Positions 52,792 through 60,836 of a DNA stretch of 64,000 nucleotides are shown here, piece after piece. This DNA comes from Streptomyces sp. NBC_00335. Its GTDB lineage: Bacteria > Actinomycetota > Actinomycetes > Streptomycetales > Streptomycetaceae. The notes beneath the pieces are model-generated. The model was not told the origin of the DNA. It was given only the letters and a program-made list of their open reading frames with translations, and made no database searches. The stretch spans positions 5,881,501 to 5,945,500 of the forward strand of contig NZ_CP108006.1 of assembly GCF_036127095.1 (NCBI RefSeq), read 5' to 3'. How positions within the stretch are numbered: the first letter of the stretch is position 1; each line of letters starts with the position of its first letter. The position numbers and the translations under genes are program-made.

Positions 52792-53624
52792 AGCAGTCAA
52801 CTCCCCAACACGGACAGCGAGCCTGCTACCTGCGTGGCTGCCGCCTCTCCGAATGCGAGGCCGACAACTACCGCTACATGGCCCGGCTCCGCCTCGACCA
52901 CTACGAGGGCAACCGGCGTCGTACTGACGCGGCCCCGGCCTCCCGGCACGTCAAGAAGCTGGTGGCCTCGACCTGGAGCCAGGGGCAGATCGCCCGCGCC
53001 ACAGGAGTCGCACGGCGAACGATCGGCGCGCTGGTCACTGGCGCCCACAAGACGATCAGCCGGGACACCGAACGACGGATCCTGTCCATCCCGGTACAGC
53101 CCCCGATCGAAGCTCCGCGAGACGTCGATGCGGCTGGCACTGCCCGACGAATCCGCGCCCTGATCTTCATGGGGCACAACGGCACTGCCATTGCCGCTCG
53201 GGTCGGCCTGCACCGCGATGCACTCAACCGGATCGCCCGAGGGGAACTGCCCTCCGTCCGTGCCTCGACCGCCGAGCAGGTCGCAGTCGTGTACCGGCAG
53301 CTCAGCCGAGTGCCGGGAACCTCGATCAGGGCCCGGAACCTTGCAACGGCGAACGGCTGGTCTGGGCCCCTGGCCTGGGACGAAACGACGATCGACGACC
53401 CGGCCGCTCTGCCCGAGGTCGACGAGCCGTACACGCCGCCGGCCAAGAACGGCCGCGACTCCATGCGTATGGCCGAGCTCGAACACCTTCTTGCGCTTGG
53501 GGAATCGGAGTCGGCCATCGCCAAGCAGATGGGCGCCAGCGAGGCCTACATCCACGACCTGGCCGTCGTGCTCCGCAACCAGAAGAAGACCGCCACCTAC
53601 GACGACATGCGAAAGGCCGCCTGA
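52788..53624 (+). CDS. Protein with three helix-turn-helix segments
   Basis: A 278-residue protein. An N-terminal Cys/Trp-poor segment (CYLRGCRLSECE) is followed by three separate HTH-like repeats: WSQGQIARATGVARRTIGAL (about 64-83), GHNGTAIAARVGLHRDALNRI (about 125-146) and GESESAIAKQMGASEAYIHDL (about 242-262). GTG 52788 has AGGAAGGA. It overlaps the methyltransferase start (TGATG). Multi-HTH proteins of this kind are common in actinophages and may regulate early genes; the Cys cluster could bind metal. Confidence 0.72.
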   Translation: MKQSTPQHGQRACYLRGCRLSECEADNYRYMARLRLDHYEGNRRRTDAAPASRHVKKLVASTWSQGQIARATGVARRTIGALVTGAHKTISRDTERRILSIPVQPPIEAPRDVDAAGTARRIRALIFMGHNGTAIAARVGLHRDALNRIARGELPSVRASTAEQVAVVYRQLSRVPGTSIRARNLATANGWSGPLAWDETTIDDPAALPEVDEPYTPPAKNGRDSMRMAELEHLLALGESESAIAKQMGASEAYIHDLAVVLRNQKKTATYDDMRKAA

Positions 53625-55303
53625 TGTCCACCGGAGCAAACAAGAAGGCCCGCACCGCTACGCACCGGCCGGCTACCAGGCGCCGCAACTTCCGGCACGA
53701 CGACCTCACCGCCGTCGACCTGTTCTCCGGCTTCGGCGGCCTCACCAAGGGTATCCAGATGGCCGGGTTCACCACGATCATGGCCGCCAACCACAACAGC
53801 TACAAGGTCGAAGTCCACGAGGCGAACCACCCCGACGCCGAGCACTGGATCGCGGACCTGGTCGACCCTGAGGCCGCGGACTACCACTCGGCCCGTGACC
53901 TCCCCGCCGCCGATCTCCTGGTGGCTGGCGTGAGCTGCGTGAACCACTCCCAGGCCAACACCATCAAGGCCTACGAGCAGGGCGCGACGCTGTTCGACTA
54001 CGACGACCCCGACTACGAGGCGCGGGTCACCAAGTCCGAGCGGGACCGAGCGACCGCGAACTGCGTCCTGCACTACGCCGCCCAGCACCACCCCCGGCTG
54101 ATCCTCGTCGAGTGCACCACCGAACTCACATCCTGGGGACCCGCAGTCCAGGGCCGCGCCAAGGTCGGAGACGGCACCACCTACCGCTGGTGGCTCAAGC
54201 AGTTCGAGCTCCTCAACTACCGGCACAAGGTGCTGTACCTGAACTCGCAGTTCTTCGGCGTGCCGCAGTCCCGCGACCGGCTGTACATCGCCTTCTGGGA
54301 CAAGGCTCTGCCCGCCCCCGACCTCGAACACCGGCCGGTGTCGCGCTGCCACCACTGCGACAAGGACGTCGAAGCGGTGTGGACCTGGCGCACAGGGGTC
54401 CCGCCGACCGGGTCGGTCCGCTACGGCAAGCAGTACGAATACCGGTGCCCCAGCTGCCGCCGACCGGTCGTCCCGCCGATGACGCCCTCGCTGGCCGCAC
54501 TCGACCTGACCACCCTCGGCACCCGCATCGGTGACCGGGCGAAGTCGCTGGCGCCCGCGACGATGGCCCGCGCGGAGCGCTGCCGTCAGCGGTTCGCCGA
54601 GTTCCCCGCGGTCCTCATGCCGGCGAAGTCCGTGCACGGTTCGGAGAGACACCCGTGGCAGCCGATGGCCACGCAGACCAGCCAGCAGGAGACATCGATC
54701 CTGTCGACCGGCCTGTTCGCCCCGCCGATCGCGCTTGCGGTCGACAACTACCAAGGCAGCCCGCGCGGCGCGAACAGCCCACTGCCCACCCAGGTCGGGT
54801 CGGAGACGCTCGCCGTTGTGTCGTCCGGAGTCGTTCCGTTCCGGAAGAACACCCTCGCCGCGATGCACAGCCAGGCCATGCCGACAGTCACCTCGGATCA
54901 GATTCCGGGCCTGCTCACGGCCGCCGGCTGGTTCAAGCAGAACGGGCCCACGGGGAACGAGACGGCCCCGCACCCGCTCACCGACCCGCTCGGAACCCTC
55001 ACGGCCCGGGACACGACAGCACTGCTCATGGCTAACTGGCGGGCCGCGCTCTCCGAGATGCCGCTTGAGGACTGCTACTTCCGAATGATGGCCGCGCACG
55101 AGGTAGGCCGCGGTTGTGGCTTCGACGTCGATTTCGCCGGCTACAGCGGCACCTTCACCGTCTGGGGCACCGCTCGGAACCAGGTCGACGGTTTCGGCAA
55201 CGCCGTATCCCCGCAGGTCGGCGAGTGGATCGGAACGCGGCTCCGAGCCGTCATCCACACCCGCCAGGACAACGGCCCAGAACTCGCCACCGCCGCGGCC
55301 TAG
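53624..55303 (+). CDS. C5-cytosine DNA methyltransferase, divergent orphan type
   Basis: A 559-residue enzyme. Motif I is DLFSGFGGL (32-40), motif VIII is VPQSRDR (213-219) and motif X is GNAVSPQVG (525-533). Motif IV reads AGVSCVNHSQ with catalytic Cys105 but no PCQ; motif VI reads VECTTEL, so the usual ENV triplet is ECT (Glu163 kept). A zinc ribbon (C242, C245, C275, C278) is inserted before the target recognition region. No restriction endonuclease gene is adjacent, so it is an orphan, likely protecting phage DNA from host restriction. The product base could differ from plain 5-methylcytosine. Confidence 0.86.
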   Translation: MSTGANKKARTATHRPATRRRNFRHDDLTAVDLFSGFGGLTKGIQMAGFTTIMAANHNSYKVEVHEANHPDAEHWIADLVDPEAADYHSARDLPAADLLVAGVSCVNHSQANTIKAYEQGATLFDYDDPDYEARVTKSERDRATANCVLHYAAQHHPRLILVECTTELTSWGPAVQGRAKVGDGTTYRWWLKQFELLNYRHKVLYLNSQFFGVPQSRDRLYIAFWDKALPAPDLEHRPVSRCHHCDKDVEAVWTWRTGVPPTGSVRYGKQYEYRCPSCRRPVVPPMTPSLAALDLTTLGTRIGDRAKSLAPATMARAERCRQRFAEFPAVLMPAKSVHGSERHPWQPMATQTSQQETSILSTGLFAPPIALAVDNYQGSPRGANSPLPTQVGSETLAVVSSGVVPFRKNTLAAMHSQAMPTVTSDQIPGLLTAAGWFKQNGPTGNETAPHPLTDPLGTLTARDTTALLMANWRAALSEMPLEDCYFRMMAAHEVGRGCGFDVDFAGYSGTFTVWGTARNQVDGFGNAVSPQVGEWIGTRLRAVIHTRQDNGPELATAAA

Positions 55304-55342
55304 CCAACCACCACCCGCACCAGCCAGAGAGAAGACGACGCC

Positions 55343-56209
55343 GTGAGCAAAGAGGCCATGGACTGGGCGCTTGAGTACGCCCCGCCAATGCCGTCTCAGC
55401 TGGTCGCCACGCTGAGCGGTCTCGCTCGGCACGCTGACAGCAAGGGCCGCGGCGCCTACCCCTCCGTTGGCCGGCTCGCCGCGTACACCTGCAAGTCCGA
55501 ACGGTCCGTGGAGCGGGATCTCGGCGAGCTCCGCAAGCTCGGATTGATCTGGCTCGGCGACCAGGCGAAGGCCGCGCACCTGCCCGAGGGAAAGCGTCCG
55601 AGGGTGTACGACCTGGCCCTCGAAACGGTCGTCCCGGGCGGTCGAGCAGGACGCGATGAGGCGACGCGGGCGTCACGGGTGACGCTGACGTCATCCCGCC
55701 GCAGGGGCGGGAAGAAGAAGCCCAGCTCAGACGCCTTCCCGGACCCGGGAACGGGTGACGTCCACGTCACCCCTGACGTGGACGTCACCCCTGACGTCCA
55801 CGTCGCTGATGGGGTGACGTCCACGTCGCTGGAGGGGCGACGCCCACGTCACCCAAACCAAAAGAAGAACCTAAGTACTGAAGGGGGGAGCGCGCGCGTG
55901 CCGTCGGCAGCCTCTGCGGCACCGCACGACGACAGCGCTCTGGCCCCCATCGACGAGTTCGGTTTCAAGATCAGCGACGAGATGCGGCGCTGGGCCAAGC
56001 GCGACGGCTACAGCGACCTCGTCGACATCGACTACTCCACCGCGCAGTTCCTCGACCACTACCGCTCCACCGGCGCGCAACGGCACTCCTGGCCGGCCGC
56101 CTGGCAGAAGTGGATCCGCGAGGACGCCAACCGCGAAGCCAAGCGCCGACAGCGCCCCAACCTCCGCGCCGTATCGGGCGAGTCCTATGCAGACAAGGGG
56201 ATCTACTAG
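55343..56209 (+). CDS. Phage replication initiator-like wHTH protein with internal iterons
   Basis: A 288-residue protein. Residues about 20-80 form a HTH_36-type winged helix (YPSVGRLAAYTCKSERSVERDLGEL, split). A disordered Lys/Arg- and Pro-rich linker (about 110-180) contains the peptide DVHVTPDVDVTPDVHV, encoded by the iteron array at 55757-55850. The C-terminal 70 residues (WPAAWQKWIREDANREAKRRQRPNLRA region) resemble the DnaD-like tail of replisome organisers. GTG 55343. It overlaps the helicase gene by 3 bases. The arrangement is like lambda O: an initiator carrying its own origin in the coding sequence. Confidence 0.8.
   Translation: MSKEAMDWALEYAPPMPSQLVATLSGLARHADSKGRGAYPSVGRLAAYTCKSERSVERDLGELRKLGLIWLGDQAKAAHLPEGKRPRVYDLALETVVPGGRAGRDEATRASRVTLTSSRRRGGKKKPSSDAFPDPGTGDVHVTPDVDVTPDVHVADGVTSTSLEGRRPRHPNQKKNLSTEGGSARVPSAASAAPHDDSALAPIDEFGFKISDEMRRWAKRDGYSDLVDIDYSTAQFLDHYRSTGAQRHSWPAAWQKWIREDANREAKRRQRPNLRAVSGESYADKGIY
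55757..55850. repeat. Five-unit iteron array, probable replication origin
   Basis: GACGTCCACGTC or its complement occurs at 55757, 55775, 55793 and 55816, with one-mismatch copy GACGCCCACGTC at 55839; spacings are 18, 18, 23 and 23 bases. An AT-rich stretch follows at 55855-55885. The position inside the initiator gene suggests the element's origin. Confidence 0.78.
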
Positions 56210-57531
56210 TGACCATCGAGCTCGCACCGCCCACCGACACCTTCGAACGTGTCCCGCCGCAGGACGAGTACGCCGAACTGTTCGTCCTCGCTGCGTGCCT
56301 GCAAGGAGCCCAGGCCCTCACGACCGCTCTGGAGATCCTCACCCCGGCCGCCTTCTACCGCCCGATCAACGCCACCGTCTTCCGGGCCATGGCCGACATG
56401 CGGGCCGACGGCAAGAGGGCCATCGACCCGATCACCGTGAACAAGCACCTCGCCGACGCCGGCGACCTCGGATCCGTCGGCGGACCCGGCTACGTCTTCT
56501 GGATCATGCAGCAGTGCCCCTACGCCACGAACCCCGGCGACTACGCCGAGGTCGTCCACGACCGGGCCCTGCGCCGCGACCTCATCAAGCACGGTGCCAA
56601 CCTCGTCGAGAGGGGCTATCAGACCGAGACCGCCACCGCCGACCTCGTCGAGAAGGCCGTCACCGCCGCCCGGGAACTCCGCGACCAGGGCATGGCGGCC
56701 GAGGAGCTGCCCACCGAGGACATCCTCGACTTCGTCGAGCACGAGGACACGTTCAACTGGATCGTCCCCGGACTCCTCGAGCGCATGGACCGGCTGATCC
56801 TCACCGCGTCCGAAGGCGGCGGCAAGTCCACCCTCCTCCGCCAGATGTCAGTCACCCTCGCCGCCGGTATCCACCCGTTTCGCACCTGGGAGACCATCGA
56901 GCCGGTCAAGGTGCTCACCCTTGACTGCGAGAACTCGGCTGCCTCCTCGCGCCGCAAGTTCCGCCCCCTCCTCGCAGCCGCCGCGAAGATCGAGCAAAGC
57001 GTCCGGCGAGGCATGTTCCACATCGAGTGCCGCCCGGAAGGCCTCGACCTCACCCAACCCCGCGACCGCGCCTGGATGATGCGCCGCGTCGAAAAGATCA
57101 AGCCCGAAGTCCTGATCATCGGCCCCGTCTACCGGCTGCACGCCGGCGACCCGAACAGCGAAGAGCTCGCCCGCAAGGTGTCCGTCGTCATCGACGAGGC
57201 CCGCGCCACCGCCGGATGCGCCGTCCTCCTCGAAGCCCACGCCCCCCACCACAACGGCATGGGACAACACCGCAACCTCCGCCCCCTCGGCAGTTCCCTC
57301 TGGATGCGCTGGCCCGAGTTCGGCTTCGGCCTCCGCCCCGTCGAAGACGAAAAGTCCGCCGCCAACACCGAAGGCTGCCGCGGCCGACGTGTCGTCCCCT
57401 GGCGCGGCATGCGCGACGAGCGCGACTGGCCCGCCTTCATCCGCCAAGGCGAGAACTGGCCCTGGGAGACCTACACCCCGATGGACGCCGACCAGTTCAC
57501 CGGCTACTCCCCGACAGGAGCGATCTGGTGA
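56209..57531 (+). CDS. DnaB N-terminal domain/RepA-like hexameric helicase
   Basis: A 440-residue replicative helicase-like protein. Residues about 15-160 resemble the DnaB N-terminal helical domain (FVLAACLQGAQALTTALEILTPAAFY, split; VVHDRALRRDLI). A RecA-fold AAA_25 ATPase follows, with Walker A SEGGGKST (201-208), a Glu after LTLDCEN, Walker B VLIIGPVY (301-308) and a His in LEAHAPHHNG. GTG 56209 overlaps the initiator stop. It probably unwinds DNA at the iteron origin. Confidence 0.87.
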   Translation: MTIELAPPTDTFERVPPQDEYAELFVLAACLQGAQALTTALEILTPAAFYRPINATVFRAMADMRADGKRAIDPITVNKHLADAGDLGSVGGPGYVFWIMQQCPYATNPGDYAEVVHDRALRRDLIKHGANLVERGYQTETATADLVEKAVTAARELRDQGMAAEELPTEDILDFVEHEDTFNWIVPGLLERMDRLILTASEGGGKSTLLRQMSVTLAAGIHPFRTWETIEPVKVLTLDCENSAASSRRKFRPLLAAAAKIEQSVRRGMFHIECRPEGLDLTQPRDRAWMMRRVEKIKPEVLIIGPVYRLHAGDPNSEELARKVSVVIDEARATAGCAVLLEAHAPHHNGMGQHRNLRPLGSSLWMRWPEFGFGLRPVEDEKSAANTEGCRGRRVVPWRGMRDERDWPAFIRQGENWPWETYTPMDADQFTGYSPTGAIW

Positions 57532-57707
57532 CCGACACCTGCCCGAACTGCCTCGAGCGCGGCATAGCCCCGATCGCATCCCGCCACCGCGGCCAGCACC
57601 TCGCCCACGGCTACCGCTGCCCCTGCTGCCGCCATCAGTGGGCCGTCGGCCGCCTCGCCACCGTCTACCCCACCCAAACCCACACCCAGATCCGAAAGGC
57701 CGCCTGA
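57528..57707 (+). CDS. Small zinc ribbon protein
   Basis: A 59-residue protein with two CxxC knuckles, TCPNCLERG and YRCPCCRHQW, the layout of a classic zinc ribbon. GTG 57528 overlaps the helicase gene by 4 bases and its stop overlaps the next start. Confidence 0.75.
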   Translation: MTDTCPNCLERGIAPIASRHRGQHLAHGYRCPCCRHQWAVGRLATVYPTQTHTQIRKAA

Positions 57708-58147
57708 TGGACGTCAATCCGCTACCCCGCCTCGGCTACTGCCCCGCCTGCTCCGATGAGGTCCGCGTCCGCGCCGACGGCACCCTGTTCAAGCACTCCA
57801 GCCCCGGCTGGCCCTGCTGCCCCGGCAGCCGTCGCCCCGTCGGCCTGCTGGAGCCCACCTTCGTCCGCTGGCTGCACGCCAACGCCGCCCGCAAGGACGC
57901 CTACACCAACCGGGTCACCCACCTCGCCCAGCACAAGTTCCGCGGCTGCACCCGCAGCCCCAACCGGACGCCGGCCGACATGACGTGGACGACCGCCGAG
58001 GAGCTGCACGATGAGCTGCACCGGCAGCAAGTCCGACTCACCGGCTCTGAGAACCGGTCCGGGTACGGCGGCACGGAGCGCTGCGACTGGGTCTGCCGCG
58101 ACGTCACCACCGCCAGCCGCATCTACGCCGAGCTGGCCGCCGCATGA
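57707..58147 (+). CDS. Hypothetical zinc-binding protein
   Basis: A 146-residue protein. The N terminus has YCPACSDEV and PCCPGS with an intervening His (FKHSSPGWPCC), a treble-clef-like pattern. ATG 57707 overlaps the previous stop. The C-terminal half is helical. No family recognised. Confidence 0.65.
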   Translation: MDVNPLPRLGYCPACSDEVRVRADGTLFKHSSPGWPCCPGSRRPVGLLEPTFVRWLHANAARKDAYTNRVTHLAQHKFRGCTRSPNRTPADMTWTTAEELHDELHRQQVRLTGSENRSGYGGTERCDWVCRDVTTASRIYAELAAA

Positions 58148-58236
58148 CCGCACCCGGCACCCCCTGCCACGACGACGGCCAGCCCACCGACGTCCACGCC
58201 GCTCGCTACACCGAAGCCCTTGGAGCCGCAGCATGA
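58144..58236 (+). CDS. Very small open frame, 30 residues
   Basis: ATG 58144 to TGA 58236 encodes 30 residues with a CHDDGQPTDVHAARY segment. It overlaps both neighbouring genes by 4 bases, the coupling seen along this operon, which is the main support. It could be a relay frame for ribosomes rather than a functional protein. Confidence 0.4.
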   Translation: MTAPGTPCHDDGQPTDVHAARYTEALGAAA

Positions 58237-58514
58237 CCGAGACCCCGCTCGCAGTCCTCGAGCTCGAGAAGGAGGGCTGCCAGACCTGGCAGCTCACGCC
58301 CCGCAACATCAGCCGCGTCGACAACGACATCGACAAGCTCGGCGTTTTCGCCAAGGGCTACTGGGCCGCCGGAGACGACGGCCGCCTCGAATGCGTCGGC
58401 CTCCGCATCGGCGACCGGCCCGGCCATGTGATCGCGTTCTACGGCGACTGGATCATCCGGCACCCCGACGGCGGGTTCACCGTCCACGCCGCGGCCGAGG
58501 AGGCCAGCGCATGA
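58233..58514 (+). CDS. Hypothetical protein
   Basis: A 93-residue protein with predicted beta strands (LECVGLRIGDRPGHVIAFYGDWIIRHPDG, split). ATG 58233 and stop are in 4-base overlaps with neighbours. Similar small phage proteins bind or modify dNTPs or have no known role; no family assigned. Confidence 0.6.
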   Translation: MTETPLAVLELEKEGCQTWQLTPRNISRVDNDIDKLGVFAKGYWAAGDDGRLECVGLRIGDRPGHVIAFYGDWIIRHPDGGFTVHAAAEEASA

Positions 58515-58888
58515 GCGGGCAGCCCGCCGCGGTCGAGTTTCTGTACGAGCTGTGGGATGCCAACTGGGACGACGGCCCCCTCGGCAACTACCGGATCCTC
58601 CGCCACCGGATCACGAAGAAGACCGCCCGCCGGATCTACTTCGTGCGGTGCGGCGACCGGCCCGCGTTCGTCGACCGGCAGCGCATGGAAGCCGCCGGGG
58701 AGATTTTCTACCGGCCGATCGCGCGGACCTTGTACCTGGCCGAGCCGACGCTTCCCCGCCAGCCGAAGCCGGCGTCACTGCCGGAGCTCAAGGCCGCCAT
58801 GGCCGACGCCCACCCCGACCGAGGCGGCACCAACTCCGCGTTCATCGCCGCCCGCCAGAGGTACGAGCGCGCCCGAACCCTTCCGTGA
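58511..58888 (+). CDS. Hypothetical protein with C-terminal J-domain-like segment
   Basis: A 125-residue protein. Residues about 1-85 form an unassigned beta-rich domain (YRILRHRITKKTARRIYFVRCG). Residues 89-125 resemble the second half of a DnaJ J domain: helix LPELKAAMADA, HPDRGGT (101-107) with the invariant HPD, then helix FIAARQRYERA. The HPD loop is the DnaK-contact element in J proteins. Recruitment of host DnaK is possible but unproved; the first J-domain helix is not obvious. Confidence 0.7.
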   Translation: MSGQPAAVEFLYELWDANWDDGPLGNYRILRHRITKKTARRIYFVRCGDRPAFVDRQRMEAAGEIFYRPIARTLYLAEPTLPRQPKPASLPELKAAMADAHPDRGGTNSAFIAARQRYERARTLP

Positions 58889-58965
58889 CCGCCGCCGCCC
58901 AGCACTACGCCGACCTCGCCGCCGCCGTCTACCGCACCCACCGAACCCGAAAGGCCACGACATGA
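58885..58965 (+). CDS. Very small open frame, 26 residues
   Basis: GTG 58885 to TGA 58965, 26 residues ending RTHRTRKATT, overlapping both neighbours by 4 bases. Supported only by the overlaps. Confidence 0.4.
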   Translation: MTAAAQHYADLAAAVYRTHRTRKATT

Positions 58966-59300
58966 CCGCCCAGCCCGCCCGCCGCCAGCTCACCGAGCTC
59001 GAGCATGACGCCGCCTGGCACGCCATCGAAGGCGCGGCCGGCGAGGAAGGCGCCGATCCCGGCACCGTTCTGACCGCCGTCCTGACCGCGCTCGGCATCG
59101 ACCCGCCAGAGCTCGACGAGATGGCTGCCAGCCTCCGCCGCGACGGCTTCGGCGACGACGAGATCACCGAGATCCTGCGGCACGACGACGCCCTGTGCGG
59201 GCACTGCGGCGTTCCCAAGGTCAGCCACCACCACCCGTGGACCAGCACCGCCGACACCATCGCCAGCGCTCCGCAGCACGCCGCAGTCCCCACCCCATGA
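58962..59300 (+). CDS. Hypothetical protein with CGHC motif
   Basis: A 112-residue protein, helical N-terminal part (LTELEHDAAWHAIEGAA), then a C-terminal LCGHCGVPKVSHHHPW with CxxC and clustered His that can bind zinc. ATG 58962. A strong hairpin follows the stop. Confidence 0.6.
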   Translation: MTAQPARRQLTELEHDAAWHAIEGAAGEEGADPGTVLTAVLTALGIDPPELDEMAASLRRDGFGDDEITEILRHDDALCGHCGVPKVSHHHPWTSTADTIASAPQHAAVPTP

Positions 59301-59303
59301 CAC

Positions 59304-59338
59304 GTCCGGCCGGCTGCGGGATAGGCAGCCGGCCGGAC
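59304..59338. terminator. Hairpin terminator in late early-region
   Basis: Arms GTCCGGCCGGCTGC (59304-59317) and complement (59325-59338), 7-base loop, directly after a stop codon. It breaks the long operon that begins near 52160. Confidence 0.82.
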
Positions 59339-59373
59339 ACCCCGATCCTCTCACCGCACCGAAGGAGAACCTG

Positions 59374-59718
59374 ATGGGCATTGACTTCAGCCACGGCGGC
59401 GCGCAGTGGGCCTACTCCGGCTTCGCCCTCTTCCGAAAGACCATCGCCAACCACGAAGGCATCGACCTCGGCAAGATGCAGGGCTTCGGCGGCAACCGCC
59501 ACTGGGACTCCGTGGCCACCCCGCTCCGCCCCCTGCTCGACCACTCCGACTGCGACGGCGAACTGACCCCGGCCGAGTGCCGGGAGGTTGCACCCGCCCT
59601 CCGCCGGATCGTTGAGGCGATCTGGGAGAGCGGCGACTACGACCACGGCAGTGGCCTGGCCCTCGCTGACGGCATGGAGCAGGCCGCCGCGAACGATGAG
59701 CCGCTGGAGTTCCAGTGA
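59374..59718 (+). CDS. Hypothetical protein of streptomycete phages
   Basis: A 114-residue protein (WAYSGFALFRKTIA; GNRHWDSVATPLRPLLDHSDCDG; FQ end). ATG 59374 has GAAGGAGA. The pattern is familiar from unnamed Streptomyces element proteins, with no known function. Confidence 0.65.
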   Translation: MGIDFSHGGAQWAYSGFALFRKTIANHEGIDLGKMQGFGGNRHWDSVATPLRPLLDHSDCDGELTPAECREVAPALRRIVEAIWESGDYDHGSGLALADGMEQAAANDEPLEFQ

Positions 59719-60065
59719 CCGCGCCTGCCCGGCAGTTGGCCCGCCGTGAACTCCAGGCCCTCCACCTCGTCGCGGCGGGCACCACCCACGCCGAGGCCGC
59801 CCGACAGCTCGTTATGACCCCGAAGGGATTCACGGCGACGGTGAACCGGGCGATGCGCAAGCTCGGCGCCCGCAACGCTCCGCACGCGGTCCTTCTGGCG
59901 TGCCGGGCCGGGATCCTCGACGGCCGTCTCCTCGAGCACGGTGACCACAACGGCTACGAGACGCACATCCGGCGCCGGATCCCGCTGTGCGACGACTGCC
60001 GCGACGGCGAGAAGGCGTACCGCGACGGACTCAAGGCTGCACGGCAGGCCCAAGAAGCGGCCTGA
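59715..60065 (+). CDS. LuxR-type HTH protein with C-terminal CxxC
   Basis: A 116-residue protein. Residues 8-55 form a LuxR/sigma-4-like HTH (LQALHLVAAGTTHAEAARQL; GFTATVNRAMRKLGARN), and the C terminus has IPLCDDCRDGEKAYRDG, a motif seen in many small actinophage DNA-binding proteins. GTG 59715 overlaps the previous stop by 4 bases. Probably a transcription regulator of the element. Confidence 0.75.
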   Translation: MTAPARQLARRELQALHLVAAGTTHAEAARQLVMTPKGFTATVNRAMRKLGARNAPHAVLLACRAGILDGRLLEHGDHNGYETHIRRRIPLCDDCRDGEKAYRDGLKAARQAQEAA

Positions 60066-60181
60066 GGGCCCTTCTCCCGCGATTGCAGCGAAATCCCGAC
60101 CCGTTTCACACCAGAGCCCCTGAGAGGCGCTCAGAGGCCCGATGTAGCCCCGCCGCCCCGACCCGACACCCGGAGGAACCC

Positions 60182-60430
60182 ATGACCGTCGTGCCACTCA
60201 ACACCGAGACCGAGGTACGGGCCTTCGTGGCCCTCTGCCTGAAGACCCGCACCGTCAGCAAGCTCGCCAAAGTCATGCCCGACTGGCTGCGCGGCCCCGT
60301 CGAATCCCACGCCCCCGACCTCGTCGAACTGCGGGAGACCGCCGAACACGCCGAAGCCCAGGCGACCAAGGCGCGGCGTGACTACACGAAAGCCCTCGGC
60401 GCATGGATCAGCAGCGAGGCCGGCCAGTGA
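60182..60430 (+). CDS. Hypothetical small helical protein
   Basis: An 82-residue mostly helical protein (VSKLAKVMPDWLRG; ETAEHAEAQATKARRDY). ATG 60182 with GGAGG upstream. It overlaps the next gene by 4 bases. Preceded by 116 bases without a gene. Confidence 0.6.
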   Translation: MTVVPLNTETEVRAFVALCLKTRTVSKLAKVMPDWLRGPVESHAPDLVELRETAEHAEAQATKARRDYTKALGAWISSEAGQ

Positions 60431-60675
60431 CCGCCCGCCCCCTCGCCATCGGCACCCGAGTAACCCACGTCAACCAGCAGTGGGCCACCAGCACCGCCAC
60501 CCCCGACGGGACCGCCGAGATCCTCGAGACCCGCGGCCCATGCAACGACGGCACCTGGGAGTACCGGGTCCGCGCCTGCCGCGACTTCAGCCGGCGGCCC
60601 GGATCCGACAACCCGATCGACCGTGAGACGTGGTGGAACTCCCGCGCCACCCGACCCGCGAGCACCCAGCCGTGA
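60427..60675 (+). CDS. Hypothetical small protein
   Basis: An 82-residue protein, predicted beta-rich (IGTRVTHVNQQWATSTAT; GTWEYRVRACRDF), possibly an SH3-like fold. GTG 60427 in a 4-base overlap. No family assigned. Confidence 0.55.
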   Translation: MTARPLAIGTRVTHVNQQWATSTATPDGTAEILETRGPCNDGTWEYRVRACRDFSRRPGSDNPIDRETWWNSRATRPASTQP

Positions 60676-60836
60676 CCGGCCTCGCGTTGGAGGTCGACGG
60701 CTGGCCACCCGAACCCTGCGACATCGCCATCCCGGCACCACCCGTGCGCACCGGCCACGGCAACCCGTGCGCCAACGTGCCCACCGGCGAAGACCGCGAC
60801 GTCGACACCGTGATCATCAAAGGAGAGCTGCTCTGA
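60672..60836 (+). CDS. Hypothetical small protein
   Basis: A 54-residue protein starting GTG 60672 in a 4-base overlap. It includes PEPCDIAIPAPPVRTGHGNPC with two Cys. An AAGGAGAG site for the next gene lies in its 3' end. No family recognised. Confidence 0.5.
   Translation: MTGLALEVDGWPPEPCDIAIPAPPVRTGHGNPCANVPTGEDRDVDTVIIKGELL

Noticed and set aside
55740..55860. CRISPR array
   Set aside because: Repeat units are 12 bases with 6-11 base gaps, partly palindromic and in both orientations, inside a coding frame; no unique spacers of CRISPR length and no cas genes nearby.
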